A stretch of 64,000 nt of DNA from Mesorhizobium onobrychidis (GCF_024707545.1 NZ_CP062229.1:4073501-4137500); one strand, 5' to 3'; positions 8,920-18,975 are shown, numbered from the stretch's first letter. Program-made: numbers and translations. The notes: a model not told the origin generated them from the sequence alone.

Positions 8920-9558
8920 GGTTTCCTCCCTCGATAGGCCTCTTCGCCGGCGGCTTCTGACGAGCCGCCTGAAAGACCAATTCTAAACTCATCGGGCTAT
9001 CAAGGTAAGCGCGTCCTGGTAGAGATTGTACAATAGCACCGTGCTTGAAAAGCGTGTGCCGGATACCGCCGGTCGCATCAGCTCATTGCCTGATCAAAAT
9101 TGCCGTCGGTGCATGAATCGCAGGACGGCGTATCCGCCTGATTCCCGACTTCGATCTTGCTGCTAGTTGGTGTCGCAAAGCCACCCGATTGAGACGTAGA
9201 ACGCGCCATGGCGGTGAAATCCGAGCCGATGCCCCGGCCGGCTCGGTTGCGCCATTTCTTGACATTCCCGGCGATACTCCGAAGCGGACCTTCACGTAAG
9301 GGCTCGAGTCGACCCGTTACGGAAGTCGAGGTAGCCGCTCGCCCGCATTGACAGCACTCAGTCGATCCCTCAGCCCAATGCTTCTGCGCAGGTCAGCTAT
9401 TGTCCGGCAATCGCAAGCCGCCGCCCATCTCCACGCCGCGTTTCCGGCGTTCGAGAAGCGAGCCATGCCGAGCACGATCGCCTTTGGAGTATCAACATCG
9501 CCTTGAGTATTTTCGTCCCTCATCGTCGAGCTGTCCGAGTGGCTGATGGCGACGTAGG
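8920..9558. other. Gene-free stretch between aldose epimerase and cyclase genes
   Basis: About 640 bases with no frame that looks like a protein. The longest minus-strand frame crossing its right part is a shadow of the cyclase gene. I see no hairpin followed by a T-run, no clear repeat and no recognisable promoter. Confidence 0.45.
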
Positions 9559-11463
9559 TTAGCTTTCGTTTTCTGGCCGATGCCTGGTCTGTATGAACGG
9601 TCCGGTTGGCAGTCCAACTTGCGTCAGCAGCGCCTGAAAACGCGGATGGTCGTAGACATTCTTGAAATCGCTGTCGATCAGCCAGCGAGCGGTTGCTTGG
9701 GGCGCGTTGACGGCCCAGCGCTGGAGCAAGTCGAGGGCCTGCTCGCTTTCGCCCAGCAGCGAATAGTCGCATGCGGCGTTGAATTGCGTCAGCGGATCGT
9801 CCGGGGCGATGGTTAAGGCGCGAGACACCCATTCGAGCGCGCGCGCTCTCTCGCCGAGTCGGACCAGCGCACCGGCCCCAAGACTGGCCGCCAGCGGGAT
9901 GTCGGGATGTGCGGCGAGCGCGCGTTCGGCTCGCTCAACGCCAATCAGTGCGGTCCGTCTGGCTTCTTCGTCACGCCCAAGGTCAGCATAAGTCTGCGAA
10001 AGGATGAGCCACTCCTTGTAATCATCGGGCGAGAGCGCAACACAGTGTTCGTCCATCCGTGCCGATGTCTCAAGGTCGCCCCGATCGCGCGCGGCAAAGC
10101 AGTAGAAATAATAAGCTTCATAGAGGCTTGGGGCCAGTTCGATCGCCCGCTCGAATTCGGCGACGGCTTCGGGGTAGCGATCCTTGTAGTGGAGCGCCAT
10201 CCCGTAGGAGGTGTGCGCTTCCGCCAGATTGGGATCCAGCTCAAGCGCCTTCAGGCTCGCCACGTGAATATCGTTCACAGTCGTGTCTTCATGCTGGTTG
10301 ATATAGAGAAACCAGGCGCAATCGGCGAGGCCGGCATAGGCGCGCGCATAGCTCGGGTCCAGCTCCGCCGCCTTCCTGAACATGCGTTGTGCAAGCAACA
10401 CATGCTGCTGGGTATGTAGATGATAGAGATGGCGGCCCCGGAGATAGTAGTTATAGGCGTCGATGTTTTGCGTCGGTGCCGTCTCGATCGCCTTCTTTTC
10501 ATGCGGCAGCAGGTTGACCTTCAGCTGCTCGACGATCTTCTTCGTGATCTCGTCCTGCATGGAGAAGATTTCCGTCAGGTCGCGGTCGTGGCGATCGGCC
10601 CAGAGGTGCGTGCCGTCCTTCGCGTCGATGAGCTGTGCATTGATGCGCACGCGCTGGCCAGCCTTTCGAACGCTGCCTTCGAGAATGTAGGCGACGTTGA
10701 AGCGCCTACCCACCTCCTGCACGTCGGCGTGCTTGCCCTTGTAGGTGAACACCGAGTTGCGCGCGATGACGGATAGCGCCGAGACCTTCGACAGATCGGT
10801 GATGATGTCCTCGGTGATGCCGTCGACAAAGTATTCCTGTTCAGGATCGCCGCTCATGTTGGCGAACGGAAGCACCGCGATCGAGAGCTTCGCCTTTGCG
10901 AAGGTCGCGGAACTCGAGGAGAGTGTGGCGATCCGCCTGCTGGTCGGTAGATCGAGCATTACGTCGAAGACACGAACCGGGGGATCGATGTTCTTCAGGG
11001 TCTGCTCGCCCCTATCCTCGAATGCGAGGTCGAGCTTGTTGCCGATGTGGTCACGGACAGTGCCCGAGACAGCAACGCCACCCGGCTTGGCAATGCCCTC
11101 GATACGCGCCGCAACGTTCACGCCGTCGCCGTAGATGTCGTTTTCCTCGACGATAATGTCACCGAGATTGACGCCGATGCGGAACTCGATCCGCTGGTCC
11201 TGTGGCACGTCGACGTTGCGCTCGCGCATCTTACGCTGGATGTCTGTCGCGCACGCGACCGCGTTCACCACGCTCGGGAATTCCACCAGGATGCCGTCGC
11301 CGGTCAGCTTGACGATGCGCCCTCGGTGCTCGGCAATCTTCGCTTCGACAAGCTCTTCCCGATGAGCCTTCAACGCCGTAAGTGTGCCGGCCTCATTGGC
11401 GCCCATGAGGCGGCTGTAGCCGACCACGTCCGCAGCGAGGATAGCAGCCAAACGGCGTTCCAT
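9559..11463 (-). CDS. Class III adenylate/guanylate cyclase with TolB-like and TPR domains
   Basis: A 634-residue protein. Residues 1-170 are a class III cyclase domain: L-A-A-D-V-V-G-Y-S-R with a metal-binding Asp, T-G-D-G-I-L-V-E-F with the second Asp, and Y-G-D-G-V-N-V-A-A-R-I-E carrying the Asn and Arg needed for catalysis. Residues about 190-320 (S-I-A-V-L-P-F-A-N-M-S-G-D) resemble the TolB N-terminal/FlgO-like domain common in this rhizobial group. The remainder contains tetratricopeptide-type helices (Y-A-R-A-Y-A-G-L-A-D, A-E-A-H-T-S-Y-G-M-A-L). Rhizobia carry many such cyclases, so cAMP synthesis is likely but the signal is unknown. It sits between two gene-free stretches without operon partners. 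Confidence 0.9.
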   Translation of the reverse strand: MERRLAAILAADVVGYSRLMGANEAGTLTALKAHREELVEAKIAEHRGRIVKLTGDGILVEFPSVVNAVACATDIQRKMRERNVDVPQDQRIEFRIGVNLGDIIVEENDIYGDGVNVAARIEGIAKPGGVAVSGTVRDHIGNKLDLAFEDRGEQTLKNIDPPVRVFDVMLDLPTSRRIATLSSSSATFAKAKLSIAVLPFANMSGDPEQEYFVDGITEDIITDLSKVSALSVIARNSVFTYKGKHADVQEVGRRFNVAYILEGSVRKAGQRVRINAQLIDAKDGTHLWADRHDRDLTEIFSMQDEITKKIVEQLKVNLLPHEKKAIETAPTQNIDAYNYYLRGRHLYHLHTQQHVLLAQRMFRKAAELDPSYARAYAGLADCAWFLYINQHEDTTVNDIHVASLKALELDPNLAEAHTSYGMALHYKDRYPEAVAEFERAIELAPSLYEAYYFYCFAARDRGDLETSARMDEHCVALSPDDYKEWLILSQTYADLGRDEEARRTALIGVERAERALAAHPDIPLAASLGAGALVRLGERARALEWVSRALTIAPDDPLTQFNAACDYSLLGESEQALDLLQRWAVNAPQATARWLIDSDFKNVYDHPRFQALLTQVGLPTGPFIQTRHRPENES

Positions 11464-11902
11464 GCTTCTCCGCCTTGAGGCTCAAACAGCACGCACCTTA
11501 CCACGCGGCGGCCGCTTGTGGAGCAGCGACCTAGGGGAACGCACTCCATTTAGCTTGCGATCACGAACGTCCGAGTTGGGTCCACCAGCACTGGTTGCCG
11601 CGAATGTCGGCTATTGGGTAGCAAAATGGGTTGATGAAGGTCGATTTGGGGTCAAAGCGGTGAGTTCCACTGGAGGTCCCTATCTGGGAGAAAATTTGGG
11701 CCTGGAATGTCCGACTAGGGTCATGGGCGTGAATTCGGCAGGGTCGAACGAACTTCCGCAACGGGTCGAAAAGCGGTCGCAGGGAGCCTAACATGAAGGT
11801 CTGCGGCCCCGGTTCCAAAAAACCTCAGAACTTGTGTCGGATTGGTCAAGACCGGTTCGTCCTTGGGCATGGAACGACCCTCCAATCACAAGGATAAATG
11901 AT
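11464..11902. other. Gene-free stretch upstream of the cyclase and SRPBCC genes
   Basis: About 440 bases between divergent genes. It must hold the promoters of both, but no clear -35/-10 pair stands out. The middle part, around 11600-11770, resembles the degenerate non-coding sequence often found near adenylate cyclase genes in rhizobia; this is recollection and not tested. Confidence 0.4.
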
Positions 11903-12346
11903 ATGCCCAGTACCGTACGCCTGCACCGCGTCCTGGCAACCAGCCCAGAAAAAGTCTACCGCGCTTTCCTTGAGGCGGACGCGCTCGCGAAATGGCTACC
12001 GCCCAACGGCTTTACCTGCACGGTTTATCATCAGGAACCCAAAGTCGGCGGCACATTCAAAATGTCGTTCCGCAACTTCACAACGGACAAAAGCCACGCG
12101 TTTGGCGGCGAATATGTCGAGCTCGTTCCGGGCGAACGCCTGCGCTATACGGACACGTTCGACGATCCTAACTTGCCCGGCGAGATGCAGGTGACGGTGA
12201 TATTGAAGAAAGTATCAGTCGGCACGGAGCTGGATATCACGCAGGCAGGTGTTCCGGACGTCATTCCAGCTGAGGCTTGTTATCTCGGTTGGCAGGAGTC
12301 GCTGCGAAACCTGGCAAGGCTCGTCGAACCGGAGATCAATCAATAG
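11903..12346 (+). CDS. SRPBCC/AHSA1-family protein
   Basis: A 147-residue single-domain START-like protein. The N-terminus (A-T-S-P-E-K-V-Y-R-A-F-L-E-A-D-A-L-A-K-W) and the G-G-T-F-K-M-S-F and W-Q-E-S-L motifs are typical of the AHSA1/SRPBCC family, whose members bind small hydrophobic ligands or act as Hsp90 co-chaperone-like proteins. The ATG at 11903 has an A-A-G-G-A-T-A-A ribosome site seven bases upstream, which decides against a start 69 bases earlier. It stands alone and ends in a strong hairpin terminator. The biochemical role is unknown. Confidence 0.85.
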   Translation: MPSTVRLHRVLATSPEKVYRAFLEADALAKWLPPNGFTCTVYHQEPKVGGTFKMSFRNFTTDKSHAFGGEYVELVPGERLRYTDTFDDPNLPGEMQVTVILKKVSVGTELDITQAGVPDVIPAEACYLGWQESLRNLARLVEPEINQ

Positions 12347-12376
12347 AGCATCATCCCGAGGACGCGGGGACGGCAT

Positions 12377-12407
12377 GAAAAAGGCGGGAAATTTTCCCGC
12401 CTTTTTC
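12377..12407. terminator. Bidirectional hairpin terminator
   Basis: A 15-base arm (GAAAAAGGCGGGAAA) is followed after one base by its exact complement, giving a GC-rich core with A-run and T-run on either side. It lies between the convergent SRPBCC gene and the giant GPR/RgsE gene and can end transcription from both. Confidence 0.85.
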
Positions 12408-12423
12408 GGTCCCTATCGCCTGA

Positions 12424-15400
12424 TCAATGCAGGCGGCCGCTGGCGTGTGCAAGCATCGTATAGACCTTGCCGGTGTCCGACGTAAGGTAGGTCTGCGCCA
12501 TCATGTTGTCGCGGTCGTTGCGCGACACGTCCTTGAGCAGTTTTTCGAAATCGTCGCAGTAACGGTCGACGGCGGCGCGGAACTCCGCCTCCATCTGATA
12601 TTTGCGACGGATCTCGTCGAAAGTCTGCTGACCCTTCAACGTGTAGAGACGCCGCGTGAACACGTCACGCTCGCCGCGCCGGTAGCGGTCCCACAGCTCG
12701 ATCGAGGCCTCGTGATCGATGGCGCGGGCGATGTCGACGGAAAGCGAGTTGAGCGACTCCACGACATGAAGCGGCGAGCGCTGGGCAGGGGCCGAGCGTG
12801 GCGCTTCCGAAGGTACCGCGGGCTTGGCGCCCTCTTCGCGCGATGCCCCGGTCAAGAGATCGCGCACCCAGCCGCCCTGCGGCGTACGGCCATTGGGGTC
12901 GCGCTGACGCGGCGCCGTCTCAGCCGGGCGTTCCAGGTCGAGCGTGCCGCGCAGTGCGGTGTCACCCGATGGCGTCTGCGGGCCAAGAGGCTCCGGTTGC
13001 GGGCCCGGAGGACGGCCCTGCGGCTCAGCGGCGCGCGCGGCAGGCGCTTGCGGCGCAGGACGCAGGTTGCGCGGCTCCGAGGAGTCGGTGTTGCGGCCCG
13101 ATTTCGCAACGATATCCGAAAGTTCCTTCAGCGCGTTGATCTGCTCGGAAACGGCGCGGCGGATGGCCGTGGTCGATTCCTTTGCCTCTTCCGGCATCTC
13201 GATGACGCCCTTCTTGAGCTCGGCGCGGGTGAGGTCGAGCTCGCTCTTGATCGAGCCGGCGGTGCGCCGCATCTCCTCGGTCGCGTCGGCGAAGCGCTTC
13301 GTTGCCGAATCGACGACGTCGGAGATGGCGGTACGGATCTTGTCCGCCGACTCCAGCGTCTTGCCTTCGGCGTTCTGCAACGTCTGGCCGACCAGATCCT
13401 CGAACGAGCGCATGACCTTTTCGAGATCCTCCGACTTCTTGACCAGGCCGACGGCGAGGTCCTCCAGCGACGATTGCCTTTCCAGCGTGTGTTCGAGGTT
13501 GCTCTGGGCCGAGCTCAACAGATCCGAAGCACTGGACAGCAATCGGCTGTGCTCGTCGAACTTGGTGGCGATCGAGGCAACCTCGCGCAAGGTCGCGGAT
13601 GACAGCTCGGTAAGCCGTGTCGTGTTCGAATCGACCAAGCGTGCCGAACTGGCGAAGGTCTGCGCGGCTTTCTCCGTCGTCGCCGCAAAGCTTTGCGTGC
13701 TGCCGGTCAGGCGTTCGTCGACCTGGCCGAGATTGGCCGCCGCCTGCTCGATCAACTGACCAAGCTGCGAGCTCGAGGTGCTCATACGGCCGATAAGATC
13801 GGCGACACTGTCGGCGAGCGTCGAGCGCGCGCCTTCGACGGCCGACAATGTTTCGGCCGTGCGGCTGGCGAGCGCATTGACGAGGGTGGCGTTTTCACTG
13901 CGCAGCTTCTCAGTGGCGCGTTCGGTCACCTCTTCCATGCTCTTTTGCAGTTCCGAGCCGCCCTGGGCGAAGCGCTCGACCAGCGGCCGTGCCGTTTCGT
14001 CGAGGATTTTCGAGATCTCGGCCGAACGTGCCGCAAGCATGGTGTTGAGCTCGCGGGTGTTGGTGCCGATGGTCTTCGCCGCGTCATTGGTGCTCTGGCC
14101 GATATGCTGGCCGACCGCAGTGAAGGTTTCGGCGATCGAGTTGGCGCGCGAAATAAGTTGCGCCTCAGCGGTCGAAACCTGCTCGTTGAGTTTCTGGCCT
14201 ATCGTTTCGGTGGTGTAGACGAGACGGTTTTCGACGCCGGCAACCTGCTCCTCGACGCGAGCCGCCGCAGCCGCCGCGCTGGATGCCAGGCGCTCGTCGG
14301 CGCCGGCGAGCGCCTGCTCGATGTCACGGGCGTGGACGGCCAGTTCCTGACCGGTCTGCCTCGCACGTTCGGCAACCCGCTGCTCGGTGCTGGCAAACGC
14401 CCCGACGATGTTGTCGGCATGTTCTCCGATCGTCGACGTGCTGTCGGCGATGCGGGATACCAGACGGTGATCCGCCTCGTCGAAGATACGGCCGATCTCG
14501 GATGCGCGGGCCGACAGCGCTTCCGAACCTTCGGCGATGCGCGAGATCAGCTGCTTGTCGGCGGCATCGAAAATGCGGCCAAGGTCCGATGCCCGCGCTG
14601 CTAGCGCTTCGGCCGATTCGCCGATGCGCACGCCGAGCCGTTCGTCGGCGCCTTCGAAATTGCGCAGGATGTCGCCGGCGCGTGCCGCCAGCGACTGCGC
14701 CGTTTCGACCGCGCGGGCAACCAGCTTCTGGTCCGCCGCATCGAATGTACCGGCGATCTCGCTGGCACGAGCGGCCAGCTGGTCGGCTGTTTCCTGGGCG
14801 CGCGTCAGCAAGGAGTTCGATGTGTCGTCGACACGGGCCATGATTGCGCTGGATGTATCCTCGGCGCGGGCTATGAGCGCACTCGACGTGTCTTCGGCAC
14901 GTGCGGCGAGGCGGCGGTCCGCCTCCTCGAAGGTGCGGGCGATATCCTCCGCCCTGGCGAGCAAGGCGGCCGAGGTCTGCTCGGCACGTTCGGCGATCTT
15001 GCGATCGGCGTCGCTGAACGCCGCACCTGCCTGCTCATGCAGCGCGCTGGTGACTTCCATGACCTTTTCACGCAGCGCTCCCGCAACGAAGACGGCGCTC
15101 TTTTCGAGCACGCTGCGGACGTTGTCGACACCGGTCGACAGCGCGCGCTCCATGGTTCCGGCGCGCTCCTCGATGATGCCGGTCTGGCGGCTGAACGCCT
15201 GCTCGATCTTTTCGACGTCTGCGGCAATGGCGTCCGAGATGTCGGTGCTTCTGGCGGCGATCTGGTCGATATGGCCGGACAGGGAACGGTCGACTTCCTT
15301 GCGCGTATCGGCGAGCTTGGAGAGATCGTCCTCCAGCGCACGGGTCAGCGCGTCGCGGCCTTCGCCCAGTTTGCCGACATGCCCGGCGATGATGTCGTCC

Positions 15401-18400
15401 ACCTCGCTGCGGCTCGCCGCAATTTTCTGCAGGTCTGCTTCCAGCGCACGTCTGAGAATGTCGCGGCCTTCGGCCAGTTTCTCGACCTGGCCGGCAACCA
15501 GCCCGTCGATGCTCGACCGGCTTTCCGCCAGTTTGGCGAGGTCGTCTTCAAGCGCCTTGGACAGGATCGAGCGGTCCTGGATGAGCTTCTCGGCATGGCT
15601 GTTTACAAGACCGTTGACGCTGCCGAGATCGGCCTCCAGCGCCCGCGCAAACTCTGCACGATTGTCGGTCAGCTGCTGGGACTGGTCGGCGACGACACCC
15701 TTGATGGTATTGAGGTCTGCTTCCAGCGCGCGTCTGAGGATGTCGCGGCCTTCGGCCAGCTTCTCGACCTGGCCGGCAACCAGCCCGTCGATGCTCGACC
15801 GGCTTTCCGCCAGTTTGGCGAGGTCGTCTTCGAGCGCCTTGGACAGGGTCGAGCGGTCCTGGATGAGCTTTTCGGCATGGCTGTTTACAAGACCGTTGAC
15901 GCTGCCGAGATCGGCTTCCAGCGCCTGCGCGAACTGTGCGCGATTGTCGGTCAGCCGCTGCGACTGGTCGGCGACGACATCCTTGATGGTATTGAGGTCT
16001 GCTTCCAGCGCACGTCTGAGAATGTCGCGGCCTTCGGCCAGCTTTTCGACCTGGCCGGCAACCAGCCCGTCGATGCTCGACCGGCTTTCCGCCAGCTTGG
16101 CGAGGTCGTCTTCGAGCGCCTTGGACAGGGTCGAGCGGTCTTCCGCCAGCTTTTCGGACTGGCCTGCTATGACGTCATTGATCGTATTGAGATCGGATTC
16201 CAGCGCGCGCTTGAGGATGTCGCGGCCCTCTGCCAGCTTCTCGACCTGGCCGGTAACCAGACCATCGATGCTCGACCGGCTTTCAGCCAGTTTGGCGAGG
16301 TCGTCTTCGAGTGCCCTCGACAGGATTGAACGGTCCTCGGCGAGCCTGTTCATGTGATCGGAGATAAGGCCATTCACGCTCTGCAGGTCGGTTTCCAACG
16401 CCTTGGAGAGCTGACCACGGTCTTCCGCCAGCTTTTCGGACTGGCCTGATATGACGTCCTTGATCGTGTTGAGATCGGATTCCAGCGCGCGCTTGAGGAT
16501 GTCGCGGCCTTCGGCCAGCTTCTCGACCTGGCCGGCGACCAGCCCGTCGATGCTCGACCGGCTTTCCGCCAATTTGGCCAGGTCGGCCTCGAGCGTCTGC
16601 GAAAGCAGGCTGCGATCGTCGGCGAGCCTGCCCGAATGGTCCTCGATCAAGCCTCGGACGCCGGACAGGTCGCTTTCAAGCGAGCGCGAAAGCAGGCTGC
16701 GGTCTTCCGCCAGTTTTGCGGAATGGCTCTCGATGAGATCCTTGATGCCGACAATGTCGGTTTCCAATGCCTTGGCGAGTATGGCGCGACCTTCGGCGAT
16801 CTTCTCGACCTGACCGGCGACCAGTCCGTCGATGCTGGCGCGACTGTCGGCCAGCTTGCCGAGATCGGCCTCGAGGGCGCGTGAAAGAATGCTGCGGCCT
16901 TCGGCGAGCCTGCCAACATGGCCGGCAACCATTTCGTCAATGATCGTACGGGCTTGTACAAGTTTTCCGGAGTCTTCGTTCAAGGCTTGTGAAAGCCTGT
17001 TGCGGCCCTCTTCGAGCCTTTCGAGATGGCTGCCGAGCGAAGCATCGATGGCGGCGCTTGACTCGTTGACCTTGCGCAGATCCTCTTCGAGGGCGCGCGA
17101 GATCAGGTTACGGCCTTCGGCAAGCTTCTGCACCTGGTCGGTGACGGCCGCATCGATGCCGGCGCGGCTTTCGGCGAATTTCGCAAGATCGGCCTGCATT
17201 GCCGCCGCCATGCGTTCGCGGCTTTCGGAAAGCTTGCGGCTGTGGTTCTCGACGGCTTCTTCGATGCCGACGCGGGCATCGGAAAGCCGCTGGATGTCGG
17301 CGTCGAAGGAGCGCGACACCACATGACGGGCCGCTTCCATGCGCCCGGCGAAATCGCCGGCGCGTGCTTCAAGCATGGACGAAGTCGACGAAACGATGTC
17401 GGCCATGTCGGCGCCGATCTGGGTCTTGCCCTGATCGATCATTGCCGACAGCGTCTCCTTGCTTTCCTGGAAGGTATGGGCGATTTCGCGCGCGCGCTCG
17501 ACCAGCGTCTCGTTGATCTGGCGTGCGCGGGCCTCGAGCGCGGCGTTGAGCTTCTGGGTGCCGGTGTCGAGCGCTTCGGCGCGGGTCTGGAATTCACTAA
17601 TCAGCGCCTGGCCACGTTCGGCCAGCGTCCGCTCGATGCCGTCAAGGCTGGCTTCAAATTCGGAGTTGAGCGTACGCGCGGCGCCGCCGAGCAGCGATAC
17701 CATGCCGGAGGTCCGATCGTCGAGCAGATCAGTCAGCGACCGGGTGAGGCCGTCGGTCGTGTCCGTCAGCTTGGCGATGCGTGTATCGAGAAGGCTGGCG
17801 AAGGCTTCGCCGGAGGTCGACAGCCGGTCCGTGATCGATTCGAGCCGGCCTTCCACCGAATCGAAGATCGACACCGAGCTTTGGTTGATCCTGTCGATCA
17901 GCGTGTCGCCGGAGTTGGTGATGGTCATCGACAGGTTGGTCGAGGCGTTGAGGATGCTGTCGCGAATGATGTCGCTGGCAGCCCCGATTTCGTCCTTCAG
18001 CGTCTCATGCGCGCCGGTGATCGAGGCGCGCACGCGTTCGGCGTGGGTGACCACCGCTTCGCGCTCGCTGCCCAGCCCGTCGACAAGCGAGCGGATGCGC
18101 GATTCATTCTCCGAGTAGGAGCGTTCGATCTGGTTCACCTCGCTGTGGACCAGGGTTTCGAGCTCGACGGCACGCGCAAGCGTGCGCTCGATGCCTTCAC
18201 CCATGGCCGCCACCTCGCGGCGGACGGCTTGCCCGATCATCATGACGCGATCCTGGGCAATATTTTCCGGCTCGGTCAGGCGGAAGGCCACTTCCGTCAT
18301 CGACTGAGCCGCGATGCGCATCTCCTGCGCGCGGCGAATCATGGCGGCAAACGCCCAGAACAGGAGCACGGGCAGGATCGCAGCGATCGCCAGGCCGATC

Positions 18401-18975
18401 AGTTCGGGACGGGCGAAAAACTGGCCGGGCGTGCGGATTTGCCAGATGCCTGGTCCAAACAGCAGGTTGGCCAATGCACCGGCGCCCGCGATCCAGGCAA
18501 GCGAAACGAGCGCCACGACCCAGTAGATCGTGTTCGAGGCACGCCGATTGAGGGTGTGCAGCAGCGTTTTGTAATCTTTTTGACGAGGGTCATTGGCCGG
18601 CGTGAAGCTGGCCGGCTGCGTGCCATTGCGCGTTTCCACAGGGCGCAGTTCAGCCGGCTTGGCCTTTGCCGCGGGGTTTGCTTTCTGGTCCTGGGCTTTT
18701 TCGTCCTGGTTGGCGGCAGGCTCCGTCTTCTGGCTCTGGCTGGCGACAGGCTCGGCATTCTGGCTCTGGTTGGCGACAGGCTCGGCATTCTGGTTACGGC
18801 CTTCGCGTGCCAACTCGTCGGCAGCCTGCGATATCTGCGCTTCCAGATCTTCCATCGACGCTGCGATGTCGAGGTCGCCGCCGGCATCGCCGCTCAGATC
18901 GATATCAAGTGCTTTTTCGAGTTCCCTGGCTACGTCGTTGTCGAGCGCTCTTGTCGTCGTTGTTTTCTTCGCCAT
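12424..18975 (-). CDS. rgsE: Giant growth-pole ring protein (GPR/RgsE-like), apolipoprotein-like coiled coil
   Basis: A 2,183-residue protein. Residues 1-130 are charged and Gln/Glu/Ala-rich with a short tandem repeat. Two membrane segments follow (about 150-173 and 191-212). About 1,650 residues of continuous helical, apolipoprotein-like sequence come next, including tandem repeats at about 790-1190. A Pro-rich linker leads to a conserved-looking C-terminal domain of about 110 residues (S-L-S-V-D-I-A-R-A-I-D-H-E onward). Size, topology and C-terminus fit Agrobacterium GPR (about 2,115 residues) and Sinorhizobium RgsE, which form a ring at the growing pole and organise unipolar cell-wall synthesis. 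The assignment rests on recollection of those papers, not on a search. It is monocistronic, between a terminator and a divergent Hpt gene. Confidence 0.85.
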   Translation of the reverse strand: MAKKTTTTRALDNDVARELEKALDIDLSGDAGGDLDIAASMEDLEAQISQAADELAREGRNQNAEPVANQSQNAEPVASQSQKTEPAANQDEKAQDQKANPAAKAKPAELRPVETRNGTQPASFTPANDPRQKDYKTLLHTLNRRASNTIYWVVALVSLAWIAGAGALANLLFGPGIWQIRTPGQFFARPELIGLAIAAILPVLLFWAFAAMIRRAQEMRIAAQSMTEVAFRLTEPENIAQDRVMMIGQAVRREVAAMGEGIERTLARAVELETLVHSEVNQIERSYSENESRIRSLVDGLGSEREAVVTHAERVRASITGAHETLKDEIGAASDIIRDSILNASTNLSMTITNSGDTLIDRINQSSVSIFDSVEGRLESITDRLSTSGEAFASLLDTRIAKLTDTTDGLTRSLTDLLDDRTSGMVSLLGGAARTLNSEFEASLDGIERTLAERGQALISEFQTRAEALDTGTQKLNAALEARARQINETLVERAREIAHTFQESKETLSAMIDQGKTQIGADMADIVSSTSSMLEARAGDFAGRMEAARHVVSRSFDADIQRLSDARVGIEEAVENHSRKLSESRERMAAAMQADLAKFAESRAGIDAAVTDQVQKLAEGRNLISRALEEDLRKVNESSAAIDASLGSHLERLEEGRNRLSQALNEDSGKLVQARTIIDEMVAGHVGRLAEGRSILSRALEADLGKLADSRASIDGLVAGQVEKIAEGRAILAKALETDIVGIKDLIESHSAKLAEDRSLLSRSLESDLSGVRGLIEDHSGRLADDRSLLSQTLEADLAKLAESRSSIDGLVAGQVEKLAEGRDILKRALESDLNTIKDVISGQSEKLAEDRGQLSKALETDLQSVNGLISDHMNRLAEDRSILSRALEDDLAKLAESRSSIDGLVTGQVEKLAEGRDILKRALESDLNTINDVIAGQSEKLAEDRSTLSKALEDDLAKLAESRSSIDGLVAGQVEKLAEGRDILRRALEADLNTIKDVVADQSQRLTDNRAQFAQALEADLGSVNGLVNSHAEKLIQDRSTLSKALEDDLAKLAESRSSIDGLVAGQVEKLAEGRDILRRALEADLNTIKGVVADQSQQLTDNRAEFARALEADLGSVNGLVNSHAEKLIQDRSILSKALEDDLAKLAESRSSIDGLVAGQVEKLAEGRDILRRALEADLQKIAASRSEVDDIIAGHVGKLGEGRDALTRALEDDLSKLADTRKEVDRSLSGHIDQIAARSTDISDAIAADVEKIEQAFSRQTGIIEERAGTMERALSTGVDNVRSVLEKSAVFVAGALREKVMEVTSALHEQAGAAFSDADRKIAERAEQTSAALLARAEDIARTFEEADRRLAARAEDTSSALIARAEDTSSAIMARVDDTSNSLLTRAQETADQLAARASEIAGTFDAADQKLVARAVETAQSLAARAGDILRNFEGADERLGVRIGESAEALAARASDLGRIFDAADKQLISRIAEGSEALSARASEIGRIFDEADHRLVSRIADSTSTIGEHADNIVGAFASTEQRVAERARQTGQELAVHARDIEQALAGADERLASSAAAAAARVEEQVAGVENRLVYTTETIGQKLNEQVSTAEAQLISRANSIAETFTAVGQHIGQSTNDAAKTIGTNTRELNTMLAARSAEISKILDETARPLVERFAQGGSELQKSMEEVTERATEKLRSENATLVNALASRTAETLSAVEGARSTLADSVADLIGRMSTSSSQLGQLIEQAAANLGQVDERLTGSTQSFAATTEKAAQTFASSARLVDSNTTRLTELSSATLREVASIATKFDEHSRLLSSASDLLSSAQSNLEHTLERQSSLEDLAVGLVKKSEDLEKVMRSFEDLVGQTLQNAEGKTLESADKIRTAISDVVDSATKRFADATEEMRRTAGSIKSELDLTRAELKKGVIEMPEEAKESTTAIRRAVSEQINALKELSDIVAKSGRNTDSSEPRNLRPAPQAPAARAAEPQGRPPGPQPEPLGPQTPSGDTALRGTLDLERPAETAPRQRDPNGRTPQGGWVRDLLTGASREEGAKPAVPSEAPRSAPAQRSPLHVVESLNSLSVDIARAIDHEASIELWDRYRRGERDVFTRRLYTLKGQQTFDEIRRKYQMEAEFRAAVDRYCDDFEKLLKDVSRNDRDNMMAQTYLTSDTGKVYTMLAHASGRLH
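15400..16620 (-). repeat. In-gene tandem repeats of 282 bp (94 residues) in GPR/RgsE
   Basis: The anchor GCCCGTCGATGCTCGACC, or a close variant, recurs at 15501, 15783, 16065, 16260 and 16542, giving spacings of 282, 282, 195 and 282 bases. In protein terms each unit begins L-A-K-L-A-E-S-R-S-S-I-D-G-L-V and is 94 residues long, except one of 65 that lacks a 29-residue segment. The units from 15501 and 15783 are almost identical in DNA, which suggests recent duplication or gene conversion and a site for length variation. Confidence 0.9.
18728..18787 (-). repeat. Two 30-bp tandem repeats near the GPR/RgsE N-terminus
   Basis: Two copies of a 30-base unit, one base different, lie end to end and encode the repeated Q-N-A-E-P-V-A-(N/S)-Q-S peptide before the first membrane segment. 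A third, diverged copy precedes them in the coding strand direction (Q-K-T-E-P-A-A-N-Q). The repeats are in frame and do not disrupt the gene. Confidence 0.8.

Noticed and set aside
9083..9295. Short minus-strand frame in the gap after the aldose epimerase gene
   Set aside because: No ribosome site, odd composition, no family resemblance.
15400..16620. Regular repeats that might suggest a CRISPR array
   Set aside because: Units are 282 bases, in frame within a gene, with no short repeat-spacer pattern.
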